Source: Planctomycetaceae bacterium (GTDB lineage Bacteria > Planctomycetota > Phycisphaerae > Phycisphaerales > SM1A02). From it: DNA of 46,757 bases. Where the stretch lies: assembly GCA_021297795.1 (NCBI GenBank), contig JAJTGL010000009.1:1-46757 (forward strand), read 5' to 3'. A model generated the notes under the pieces. It worked only from the letters and a program-made list of their open reading frames with translations, searched no databases and was not told the DNA's origin. Position numbers and translations under genes: made by a program. This document shows, piece after piece, positions 36,433 through 44,646 of this stretch (its first letter is position 1; each line of letters starts with the position of its first letter).

Positions 36433-37191
36433 TCAGCCTCCGCACGCACCCCACGCGCCAAGGAGCGCGGAGAGGTCGCCTGCGCCCACGGTGCCGTCGC
36501 CGTCGAGGTCCGCGGAGCGGCCACCGGTACCGGTGCCGTTCGTTCCCCACGAACCAAGCAGCGTCGCGAGGTCGCCCGCACCGACATCGCCGTTCGCATC
36601 GAGGTCCGAAGGGCACATCGGCGGCTTGAAGAGCCACGCGCCGCGATAGGCGCTTGCCGACGTGACCGAGGCCTGCGCGAGCAGGTTGAAGCTGCCATGG
36701 TGCGGCTGGTAGCCCGCGGCGACTTCGGGCGCGATCGCCGCGTTGCCGCGGGTCGTGGTCGCGCTCCATCCCGAGATGTAGAAGCTCGCACCGAACGTCG
36801 TGTAACCGGCGTAGGTCGGATCGAAGGTGCTCAGGAAACCAAGCCCGGGCAGCACGCAGTTTCCGCCGCTCAGGGAGCCCGCCTCGCTGATGCCCGGCAT
36901 GAACTCCTCGAAGAGCCCCGCGACCTGCTCGTCGGTGGCCCACACCCAGCCGGCGAGGTCCTGACCACCGAGCGTGCCCGTGCACGGAGAGACTCCGTCG
37001 ACCGGGCACCGCTGCGCGATGGCCTGCCACGAGGAGCCGATCGTCTCGGTCACCTGACGCCACGAGCGCCCCTGCGCGTCGATGAAGGCGACCTGCGCGG
37101 CGTCGGCGGCGATTCCCGGTACCAGCGCGGTGACCGAGGCGATGAGGATCGTGGTGATGTTCAGGTCAAGGTGACGAGGGAGCGAGCTCAT
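36433..37191 (-). CDS. Secreted protein with two C-terminal dockerin-like repeats
   Basis: 252 residues. A signal sequence is present (hydrophobic segment about 12-31). The middle (GWVWATDEQVAGLFEEFMPG, FGASFYISGWSATTT) resembles a small family of planctomycete surface proteins without known activity; I do not recognise a catalytic domain. The C-terminus carries two calcium-loop repeats, DLDANGDVGAGDLATLLGSW (196-215) and DLDGDGTVGAGDLSALLGAW (228-247), and ends CGG, the Phycisphaerae-type dockerin arrangement. It probably anchors to the cell surface or a partner through these repeats. AAGGAGATC lies just before the ATG, a strong ribosome-binding site. It converges on the cysNC fusion. Confidence 0.85.
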   Translation of the reverse strand: MSSLPRHLDLNITTILIASVTALVPGIAADAAQVAFIDAQGRSWRQVTETIGSSWQAIAQRCPVDGVSPCTGTLGGQDLAGWVWATDEQVAGLFEEFMPGISEAGSLSGGNCVLPGLGFLSTFDPTYAGYTTFGASFYISGWSATTTRGNAAIAPEVAAGYQPHHGSFNLLAQASVTSASAYRGAWLFKPPMCPSDLDANGDVGAGDLATLLGSWGTNGTGTGGRSADLDGDGTVGAGDLSALLGAWGACGG

Positions 37192-37280
37192 CCGATCTCC
37201 TTTGGGGGCGCGCGGCCCCGCGTCTCACGAGAGTGCCCGCAGACGGACCGGTGATACGACTTCTTGCGCGCTTTGAAGAA

Positions 37281-38312
37281 CTACTCCTTCACCACCCGCA
37301 TGGCGATCAGGTCCTGGACGTCGACGAGGCCGACCGGCTTGCCGTCGCGATCAACGACCGGGATCTCGTCAAGGCGCTTCTCCTGGACCAACTGGACCGC
37401 ATCGCGGACAAGCGAATCGACGGTCAGCGTGGTCGGGTGGCGGGTCATGACCCCCGCGATCGGGGCGTCGAGCGCAGAGAGCCCCCCGCCGTTCACGTGA
37501 CGTCGGAGATCTCCGTCGGTGAAGATGCCGCTGAGTCGGCCGGCGCCGTCGACGAGCACGATCGCACCGGCGCGACGTCCTTCACCGGCGGCCCGGAGCG
37601 CATCCCGCACGGTCGACGTGTCGGGCACCGCGGCGAGGTTCTGACCGACCCGGAAACGCAGGACTTCGGTGACCGGGCGCAGCCCGGCGCCGAGCATGCC
37701 GCCCGGGTGATGCTTGTGGAAATCGTCCTTGCCGAAGTCGCGGCGCTGGGCGAGGGCGAGCGCGAGCGCGTCCCCGACCGCGAGCGTCAGGGTCGTCGAG
37801 GCGGTTGGGGCGAGGTTCAGCGGGCACGCCTCGGTGAGGTCGCCGAGATCGACATGCACGCTGCAGGCGCGCGCAAGGCTTGACTTCGACTTGCCCGACA
37901 TGCCGACCGTCGGGATGCCATCCATCTTGAGGATGGACGCGAGCGCCACGACCTCCTGCGTTTCGCCCGACCAGGAGAGGAGCAGCACGACATCGTCCGG
38001 GCGTATCGACCCGAGATCGCCGTGGACGGCCTCCGCCGGGTGCACGAAGTGCGATGGCTGTCCGAGGCTCGAGAGCGTCGCCGAGATCTTCGCGCCGACG
38101 AGGCCCGACTTCCCCATGCCGCTGACCACGACATGGCCCTTGCACGCCTCGAAGAGGTCGAGGGCACCGTGGATGCCGGTGTCCTCGCCGGCGGTGAGCC
38201 GCGCGGCGAAGCGCGAGACGGCCGCCGCCTCGGTCGCGAGCACCTCGCGCAGGAAGGCGCGCTCGTTCGAGCGGATGTGCGGGTCGAGGGCGGCGGTCGC
38301 GACGTCGGACAT
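37281..38312 (-). CDS. kdsD: Arabinose-5-phosphate isomerase, KdsD/KpsF family
   Basis: 343 residues. An N-terminal SIS domain (about 45-185) contains VVVSGMGKSGLVGAKISATL and LLLSWSGETQEV, and HPGGMLGAGL marks its end. Two CBS domains follow (about 215-340), including GIFTDGDLRRHV and DEIPVVDRDGKPVGLVDVQD. The enzyme interconverts ribulose-5-phosphate and arabinose-5-phosphate, the precursor of Kdo for lipopolysaccharide or capsule. It is next to no other Kdo gene. The 63 bases to the divergent scpA start are less GC-rich and may hold both promoters. Confidence 0.94.
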   Translation of the reverse strand: MSDVATAALDPHIRSNERAFLREVLATEAAAVSRFAARLTAGEDTGIHGALDLFEACKGHVVVSGMGKSGLVGAKISATLSSLGQPSHFVHPAEAVHGDLGSIRPDDVVLLLSWSGETQEVVALASILKMDGIPTVGMSGKSKSSLARACSVHVDLGDLTEACPLNLAPTASTTLTLAVGDALALALAQRRDFGKDDFHKHHPGGMLGAGLRPVTEVLRFRVGQNLAAVPDTSTVRDALRAAGEGRRAGAIVLVDGAGRLSGIFTDGDLRRHVNGGGLSALDAPIAGVMTRHPTTLTVDSLVRDAVQLVQEKRLDEIPVVDRDGKPVGLVDVQDLIAMRVVKE

Positions 38313-38375
38313 GCGGCTAGTGTAATGCGCGGCGATTCGCGCAAGAACTGCCGCATTCTTGGTAGGTTACGGGCG

Positions 38376-39269
38376 ATGTCGCAGAACGACTGGCTCGTCC
38401 GTCTCCCCGTCTTCCAGGGTCCGCTCGACCTCCTGCTCTTCCTCGTGCGGCGGGCGGAGGTCGACATCCACGACATCCCGATCCACACGCTGACCGACCA
38501 GTACCTCGAGTACTGCCGTCACCTCTCGCGGATCGACATCGACGTCGCCGGCGAGTTCCTCGTGATGGCGGCGACGCTCGTCGAGATCAAGTCGCGGTCG
38601 CTCGCACCGGTGGCGGCGCCCGAGGAGGGTGGCGATCCGTCGGCAGCAGCCGCGCCGGGCGAGGATCCGCGCGCAGAGCTCATCCGGCAGCTTCTCGCCT
38701 ATCAGAAGTTCCGCACGGCGGCCGAGGTGCTCGAGGCGCGCCGGCGCGACTTCGCCGAACGCGCTGCCGCACGCGCGCGGCCCGGCCAGTCGGACGATGC
38801 CGACGGCACCGACGCCGAGACCGAGGACTTCGAGCTTGAGGATCTCCACCTCGGCGACCTCTTCGCGGCCTTCGAGCGGATCGCCGCGTCGATCGACCTG
38901 ACGAGGATGGGCGACCACAAGGTCGAGTACGACGACACACCGATCTCGCTCCATCAGGAGGATCTCGTCGACCGGCTCAACCGGATCGACGCGCACCGGC
39001 TCACGCTCGGAAGCGTGTTCGAGGGACGTACGCACAGCGAGCGCATTGGTCTCTTCCTCGCGCTGCTTGAACTTGTGCGGCAAGGCCGCGTGCGCGTCCG
39101 ACAGGACGACCTCGACGACGAGATCGAGCGGTCGGATTCAACTCGAGGATCTCGGCGATGGTTCGGCTCTTGTCGTGCCTGTTGTCGTGCATGTTGCCTC
39201 CGCGGGGTCCGGCGGGACGGCCAGACGCCCCGACCGCGATGGATCGGCGCGTCGGCGGTCAACTCTTGA
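38376..39269 (+). CDS. scpA: Segregation and condensation protein A
   Basis: 297 residues. VFQGPLDLLLFLVRRAEVDI and the following IPIHTLTDQYLEY are the classic ScpA N-terminus, with MAATLVEIKSRSL in the SMC-binding region. A charged linker (about 95-165) and a winged-helix end (FLALLELVRQGRVRVRQDD) follow. It is the kleisin of the SMC-ScpA-ScpB complex for chromosome segregation. The last 40 or so residues (from about 255, with SCRACCRACC and RRDGQTPRPRW) are unlike any ScpA tail and may result from loss of the original stop. ScpB is not in the window. Confidence 0.92.
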   Translation: MSQNDWLVRLPVFQGPLDLLLFLVRRAEVDIHDIPIHTLTDQYLEYCRHLSRIDIDVAGEFLVMAATLVEIKSRSLAPVAAPEEGGDPSAAAAPGEDPRAELIRQLLAYQKFRTAAEVLEARRRDFAERAAARARPGQSDDADGTDAETEDFELEDLHLGDLFAAFERIAASIDLTRMGDHKVEYDDTPISLHQEDLVDRLNRIDAHRLTLGSVFEGRTHSERIGLFLALLELVRQGRVRVRQDDLDDEIERSDSTRGSRRWFGSCRACCRACCLRGVRRDGQTPRPRWIGASAVNS

Positions 39270-39359
39270 AATGTGGATGCCGCGTGGATCGATCGCGGAC
39301 GCCGCAGCACGCCCCGTGCACCGGGGAATCAACCCAGAGGAACCCTCTCGGACGCCACT

Positions 39360-39821
39360 TCAGCGGCCCGACAGCAGTTCGGCGAGCTTCCGCTTGAGAA
39401 GCGCCACCCGCAGGAGGCTGCGCACGCGCGTGAGGAGCTCGAGCTTGTTCACCGGCTTGGTGAGGAAGTCGTCGGTGCCGCTCTCGACCGCACGCTCGTG
39501 GTCGCCGAGCTCGTGGAGCGCCGTCACCATGATGACCACCATGTCGCGGGTCGCCGGATCGCTCTTGATCTTGCGGCAGACCTCGAAACCCGACATCTTC
39601 GGCATCATCACGTCGAGGAGGACGAGGTCGGGGCGCTCTCGATGGATCGCGTCGATCGCCTCGAGGCCATCTCGCGCCGTCGAGAGACGGCACGGCAGCG
39701 TCTCGAGATAGGCCTGCATGAGCTCGAGGTTCTGCTGGTTGTCGTCGACGAGGAGGATCTTCGCGTTCGACAGATCGGTCAGCGCGGCTTCGTCGATCGT
39801 GGGCTGGGTCGCACCGGTCAT
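39360..39821 (-). CDS. Response regulator receiver protein (CheY-like)
   Basis: 153 residues. A single receiver domain has the acidic pair Asp26/Asp27, phosphoacceptor Asp70 in LVLLDVMMPKMSGFE, Thr100 and Lys122. After it comes only a short helix (LLTRVRSLLRVALLKRKLAE) that may pair with a partner or form a coiled coil. There is no DNA-binding or enzymatic output domain, so it probably works through protein contact. No histidine kinase gene is adjacent. There is no clear Shine-Dalgarno sequence before the ATG. It converges on scpA with 90 bases between. Confidence 0.93.
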   Translation of the reverse strand: MTGATQPTIDEAALTDLSNAKILLVDDNQQNLELMQAYLETLPCRLSTARDGLEAIDAIHRERPDLVLLDVMMPKMSGFEVCRKIKSDPATRDMVVIMVTALHELGDHERAVESGTDDFLTKPVNKLELLTRVRSLLRVALLKRKLAELLSGR

Positions 39822-39904
39822 GGCCGCAGTCTAGCAAACCGGACGCACGGGGAATCACCGTCGATTTCAGGCTTCCGACCGCGGATTTGACCGGTTCCGC
39901 GCGG

Positions 39905-42900
39905 TCACAGCCCAAGCGCGCGTGCTGCGAGATCGACTGGGTGCAGCGCCTCGCGCTCGGTACCGTCGTGGATCTGGTGCCGACAGCTGGTACCCGGTGC
40001 GCACACGACGGCGTCGGTGGCCGCGCGCACCGCCGGGAAGAGCCGATCCTCTCCGATCTTCATCGAGAGTTCGTAGCGTTTCTCGGCGTAGCCGAAGCTT
40101 CCGGCCATGCCGCAACAACCGGTGTCGAGGACCGACATGCGCGCACCGAAGATCCGTCGCAGGAACCGTGCCGAACTTTCCGCGCCCCACAGCGCCTTCT
40201 GGTGGCAGTGACCGTGCAGCACCACGCGATCGACCACCGCGTCGGCCGCCGGAAGTTCCGGGAGCCGCGGATGGGTGTCCCACGCGCGATCGAGGAACTC
40301 CTCGACGAGCGCGGTGCGCTTCGCGAGCGCGGCGCGGCGCGCGCGGATCGCGTCACCGCCGGCGCCGTCCGCGCCCTTCGGAAGAAGCTCGAGCCAGTCG
40401 TCGCGCAGCGCGCTCGCGCAGCTCGGCTCGAGCACCAGCACCGCGTCGGCGCCCGTCGATTCGACGAGCGCCTCGAGTGCGTCGGCCGCGCGTGCGATCT
40501 CCTCGCGCGCCTCCGCGAGCATGCCGGTCGAGATGAGGCTGCGTCCGCAGCATCCGACGTCGGCGAGCACGACGCGATACCCGAAGGCCTCGAGGAGCCG
40601 CACGGCCGACTGGCCGATCCCTGGTTCGTTGTAGGCGGAGAAGCAGTCGCCGAAGAGGATCACGCTGCGCGTCGCGGGTGCGGGCGAGCGACCCGCGAAC
40701 CAACGGAAGAGCGACGGACCGAACGCCGGAATCGAACGCCTCGGATCGATGCCGAGGAACGTGTGCGCGAGCGACTTCGCGACCGGTGTCCGGTTCACGA
40801 TGTTCGCGATCCAGTGGAACCGCGACCCGAGCGCATTCAGCCGCCGGACCTGGCCGAAGACGCGCGTGGCGAACGGAACGCCCTCGCGCGCGTGACGCTG
40901 CGCGGTGTACTCGGCCTTCAGCTTCGAGATGTCGACATTCGACGGACACTCGGTCTTGCACGCCTTGCACGAAAGACAGAGGTCGAGCGTGGCCATTGTC
41001 TCCGCATCGCTCCAGCGTGGATCGACGCCCTGGCCCGGTTGGCCGAGCTGACCCGTCACCGCAAGACGCAGCGCGTTGCCGCGCCCGCGGGTCGCGTGGC
41101 GCTCGTCCCGCAGCGCCCGGTACGACGGGCACATCGACGTTCCTCCCGACATGCGGCGGCAGAGCCCCGCACCGTTGCAACTCTCGATCGCGTGGCCGAA
41201 ACCCTCCTCGCGCGTGTAGTCGAAGTAGGTCGCGATCTCGGGCGCGTGCGCGTCGTGGCCGCCGGGTGCGATGCGCAGGTTGTCGACGAGGCGTTCGGCG
41301 GGCCCCGAGTCGACGATGTTGCCCGGATTGAGGAGGTTCGCCGGATCGAAGGCCCGCTTCACCTCGCGGAGCGCAGCGCAGATCGTCTCGCCGAAGTACT
41401 CGCCGAGGAGCGGCGATCGCACACGGCCATCCCCGTGCTCGCCCGAAAGGGCGCCGCCGTAGCGGGCGACGAGCAGCGCGATCTCCTTCGCGATGGACAC
41501 CATGATCGCGCGATCCTTCGGATCGTGGATCGCGACGAGCGGCCGGATGTGCAGGCAGCCGACCGACGCATGCGCGTAGTACGCGGCGGTCGTGCCGTGG
41601 CGGGAGACGATCGCGCGGAACTCCTCGACGAAATCCGGTAGCTTCGACGGGCAGACCGCCGTGTCCTCGACGAACGTGAACGGTTTGCGCACGCCCGGGA
41701 CACCGTGCAGCAGCGGCTCGCCCGCCTTCCGGAGCTTCCACGCCTTCAGCCGCTCGGCGGCACCGGTGTAGGTCGACATCGATCCGCCGGGCACCGCCGC
41801 GCGGAGCGCATCGAAACGCGCCGGCAGGTCGTCCACGCGGTCGGCGAAATACTCCACGTAGAGCACCGCGCCGAGCGAACCCTGCTTCGGCTGCGGCATG
41901 AGCTCGACGTACTGCCTGTACTCGGTGTTGCGCAGCGCGACGTCGATCACGACGTCATCGACCAGCTCGACCGCGGCGGGCTTCGTGGCCAGGATCGCGG
42001 AGAGATTCGCGAGCGATTCGCGCACGCTGGCGAAGCCGAGGATCGCGAGTCCACGCTCCTTCGGGCGCGCGACCAACGCCAATTCGGCGCGCAGCGTGAC
42101 CGCGAGCGTGCCCTCGCCGCCGCAGACGAGATGCGCGAGGTTGACGCGGTCGTAGGTGCCGGGCGTCGAGCGCTCGATCTGCTCGAGGAAGATGTCGAGC
42201 GCGTAGCCGTCGACATGGCGCAGGATCTTCGGGAAGCGCGTCCGGATCTCGCCCGCGATCGGCCGCACGATCGCAGCGAGGCGATCGGCGAGATTCCTCT
42301 GCGCGGGATCGCGGTCGCAACTTCCTTCCTCGAGCCGATGCACCGATCCATCGGCAAAGACGACCTCGAGCGCCAGCAGGTTCTCCACGGTGCGTCCGTA
42401 GAGGATCGAGTGCGCGCCCGAGGAGTTGTTGCCGATCATGCCGCCGAGCGTCGCATGCGAGCTGGTCGCGACGTCGGGGCCGAACATCAGCCCGAGCGGC
42501 GCGAGATGCTCGTTCAGTTGATCGAGGGTGACGCCGGGCTCGACCACCGCGCGGCGGCGCTCCGCGTCGACCGAGAGAATGGCGCGGCAGTATTGCGAGA
42601 AGTCGACGACGACCGCCTCGTTCACCGTCTGGCCGGCCAGCGCGGTGCCCGAGCCGCGCGGCAGGATGGAAACCCCCTCCTGCGCGAGGTGCGCGACGAC
42701 CTTCGCGCCGTCGTCGACCGAGTGCGGCACGACCACGCCGATCGGTTCGACCTGGTAGATGCTCGCGTCGGTCGCGTACAGCATGCGGTCGTGCCGACCG
42801 AACCGGATGTCGGCGTGCGCGACGCCACGCAACGACGACGACACGCGCATGCGCAAGGCATCGAGCGCATCACCCCGCTCGACAAGCGGAAGCGACGCGG

Positions 42901-42934
42901 ATTGGGCGCCCGAACCGGGACGGCTCTCGTGCAT
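39905..42934 (-). CDS. YdiJ-like FAD/Fe-S oxidoreductase (D-2-hydroxyacid dehydrogenase family)
   Basis: 1009 residues, close to E. coli YdiJ. The N-terminal half is a PCMH-type FAD domain: VSILPRGSGTALAGQTVNEA, GPDVATSSHATLGGMIGNNS, then VCGGEGTLAV. The C-terminal half is GlcF-like. It has cysteine clusters near CNGAGLCRRMSGGTSMCPSY and CLSCKACKTECPSNV for iron-sulfur clusters, then two CCG domains (DVGCCGRSLISTG and DTGCCGMAGSFGYA). It is expected to oxidise a D-2-hydroxyacid such as D-2-hydroxyglutarate or D-lactate and pass electrons to the respiratory chain. It is not adjacent to related genes and probably has its own promoter. Confidence 0.92.
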   Translation of the reverse strand: MHESRPGSGAQSASLPLVERGDALDALRMRVSSSLRGVAHADIRFGRHDRMLYATDASIYQVEPIGVVVPHSVDDGAKVVAHLAQEGVSILPRGSGTALAGQTVNEAVVVDFSQYCRAILSVDAERRRAVVEPGVTLDQLNEHLAPLGLMFGPDVATSSHATLGGMIGNNSSGAHSILYGRTVENLLALEVVFADGSVHRLEEGSCDRDPAQRNLADRLAAIVRPIAGEIRTRFPKILRHVDGYALDIFLEQIERSTPGTYDRVNLAHLVCGGEGTLAVTLRAELALVARPKERGLAILGFASVRESLANLSAILATKPAAVELVDDVVIDVALRNTEYRQYVELMPQPKQGSLGAVLYVEYFADRVDDLPARFDALRAAVPGGSMSTYTGAAERLKAWKLRKAGEPLLHGVPGVRKPFTFVEDTAVCPSKLPDFVEEFRAIVSRHGTTAAYYAHASVGCLHIRPLVAIHDPKDRAIMVSIAKEIALLVARYGGALSGEHGDGRVRSPLLGEYFGETICAALREVKRAFDPANLLNPGNIVDSGPAERLVDNLRIAPGGHDAHAPEIATYFDYTREEGFGHAIESCNGAGLCRRMSGGTSMCPSYRALRDERHATRGRGNALRLAVTGQLGQPGQGVDPRWSDAETMATLDLCLSCKACKTECPSNVDISKLKAEYTAQRHAREGVPFATRVFGQVRRLNALGSRFHWIANIVNRTPVAKSLAHTFLGIDPRRSIPAFGPSLFRWFAGRSPAPATRSVILFGDCFSAYNEPGIGQSAVRLLEAFGYRVVLADVGCCGRSLISTGMLAEAREEIARAADALEALVESTGADAVLVLEPSCASALRDDWLELLPKGADGAGGDAIRARRAALAKRTALVEEFLDRAWDTHPRLPELPAADAVVDRVVLHGHCHQKALWGAESSARFLRRIFGARMSVLDTGCCGMAGSFGYAEKRYELSMKIGEDRLFPAVRAATDAVVCAPGTSCRHQIHDGTEREALHPVDLAARALGL

Positions 42935-42997
42935 CGGCGCAGGATATCGGGGATGCGCGCGCGGGGCCGCACGCTGCGATCGGCGCGATGGCTGCGG

Positions 42998-44485
42998 CTA
43001 CGGCTCCGGCTGCCGCGACGGCTTTGCTTCAGCCGCACCTTCGCCAGGCGCCGCCGCATCGGCGGGCTTGCCGCAAAGTTCCTCGAGCTTCGTGCGCAGT
43101 TCACGCTGCGAGCGCGGCGAACTTCCCACCCAGACTCCTGCGATCTTGCCATCGGAAGCGACGAGGAAGGTCGTGGGGAACGCCCGCACCAGCCAACGGC
43201 GCGCGGCGAGACCATCGAGGTCGAGCACGCCGAGGAGCGGCGAGTCCTTCCCGATCTTGCGCTTCTCGAGCGTGCTGCGGATGCGGTCCTCGCGCTCGGC
43301 GCGCGACCCCTGCTCGCCCGTGTTGACCATCACGATCTCGGCGCGGCCCTTGAACTCCTCCGCGAGCTTCGCGAGTTCGGGAATACTCGATACGCACGGA
43401 CCGCACCACGTCGCCCAGAAGTCCACGACGACCGGCTTCGGGCGCGAGCCTGCGAGCGACCATTCGCCCGGCTCGCCCACGCGCGGCTGCACCAGCTCCG
43501 GCGCTGGCTCCCCGACCTTCAGCCCCTCGACCTCGCGATCCTCCTCCGCAGCCTCCTGTGCGCCCGGACGGCGATCGATGAGGGCCGCCAGCCCGTCGAC
43601 CTTCTGGCGGCCAACCACGTCCATGCGGAAAGAGTCCGCCGTCGGTGCCACTTTCGGGCGCGCCGCCACCGAAGTCGCCTTGAAGACGAGTTCCGCGCCT
43701 TCCTCGACCATCGGGCCACCGCGGAGGACGCCGCGTACGGACTCCACGAGCTTCGTCTCGGGATCGTGGAAGAGCCGCAGCTCCTCCGAGTCGTCGTCGG
43801 CGGCGAGAACGAGCACATCGCAAGCCTGACCGTCGATCTCGTCCGACTCGACCCGCACCGGAACGACGTTCGGAATCTGGGGCAGGAGCTGCATGGCGAC
43901 CTCGCCGGGATCCTCCTCGCCGAGCGCAAGTCCGAGCTCCACGAAAGGCAGCGCCTGGAAAGCGTTGAAGAGCTGGTAGTACGCCGAGCCGTTGTCACCG
44001 ACCTCGAGATACGCCAGCGGGTTCGAGTCATGCATGGCAATGACCTTTCCGTCTCCGATCCGAAGGTCGTAGCCGCGGAAGTTCATCTGCGCACGACGAT
44101 CGGGACCGAAGCGGAACTTCGCCTCGACGGCGGGCCCGTTGCCTTCCACCCCATCCTTCGACGCCACGATCTCGACCTTGGTCGTGACCTCGACGCCATC
44201 CTTGCCGCGATAGGCGGCGATCATGTCCTTGAAGCGCTGCTCCGCGCGCGCACGGGCGGCCTCGGGCGACTCGACCTCCGCGTCCTGCGCCTTCTCCGCG
44301 CCGGTCACGCCGCGGGCGGCATCGGTGTCGTCGGCCGCCTGCGGCTTCGGATCCTTCGCGCCGCCTGTGGGCGGGACCTGCGCGGCGGCAGGTCCGACCA
44401 CCGAGGCCACGCAGAGCGCGATCGCCGCGAGCGACGACGTGAACCGATGCGGGACTGGCGCGAGAGAAACGAGCCTACGAACCAT
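42998..44485 (-). CDS. Secreted LolA/DUF2092-like plus TlpA-type thioredoxin fusion (copy 1)
   Basis: 495 residues. A signal peptide (hydrophobic SSLAAIALCVASVVGPAAAQ) is followed by a low-complexity Ala/Asp linker. A domain of about 200 residues (KFRFGPDRRAQMNFRGYDLR, RLFHDPETKLVESVRGVL) looks like the LolA/DUF2092 beta-sheet fold. The C-terminal part is thioredoxin-like, with VVVDFWATWCGPC (active-site CGPC at 361-364) and AFPTTFLV with the cis-Pro. It probably works in the periplasm on thiol redox or cytochrome maturation. GGAGG lies six bases before the ATG. It has the same architecture as the gene immediately upstream at 44647, yet differs in most residues. Confidence 0.85.
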   Translation of the reverse strand: MVRRLVSLAPVPHRFTSSLAAIALCVASVVGPAAAQVPPTGGAKDPKPQAADDTDAARGVTGAEKAQDAEVESPEAARARAEQRFKDMIAAYRGKDGVEVTTKVEIVASKDGVEGNGPAVEAKFRFGPDRRAQMNFRGYDLRIGDGKVIAMHDSNPLAYLEVGDNGSAYYQLFNAFQALPFVELGLALGEEDPGEVAMQLLPQIPNVVPVRVESDEIDGQACDVLVLAADDDSEELRLFHDPETKLVESVRGVLRGGPMVEEGAELVFKATSVAARPKVAPTADSFRMDVVGRQKVDGLAALIDRRPGAQEAAEEDREVEGLKVGEPAPELVQPRVGEPGEWSLAGSRPKPVVVDFWATWCGPCVSSIPELAKLAEEFKGRAEIVMVNTGEQGSRAEREDRIRSTLEKRKIGKDSPLLGVLDLDGLAARRWLVRAFPTTFLVASDGKIAGVWVGSSPRSQRELRTKLEELCGKPADAAAPGEGAAEAKPSRQPEP

Positions 44486-44577
44486 GTCGACCTCCGATGC
44501 GGGGCACTCTACGCGCGGCCGCGGAACGATGCGACCCTCAGGCGGGCTGGTCCCGTCGAAGGCAACGCAGGTTTCGG

Positions 44578-44615
44578 AAAATGACGGACGCGAGCGCCAG
44601 TGCGCTCGCGTCCGT
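44578..44615 (-). terminator. Rho-independent terminator between the tandem thioredoxin fusions
   Basis: A perfect 13-bp stem ACGGACGCGAGCG / CGCTCGCGTCCGT with a six-base loop (44584-44615) is followed on the minus strand by CATTTTCC. It lies 31 bases past the stop of the gene at 44647, so the two tandem paralogues are probably transcribed separately. Confidence 0.8.
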
Positions 44616-44646
44616 CGGATGTCGCGAGATGAACCGACCCGCGGGA

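Noticed and set aside
37204-37218. GGGGC/GCCCC hairpin upstream of the dockerin-type gene as a terminator of that gene's neighbour
   Set aside because: It lies in the leader just before the ribosome-binding site of the 36433-37191 gene, is only five base pairs long and lacks a T-run.
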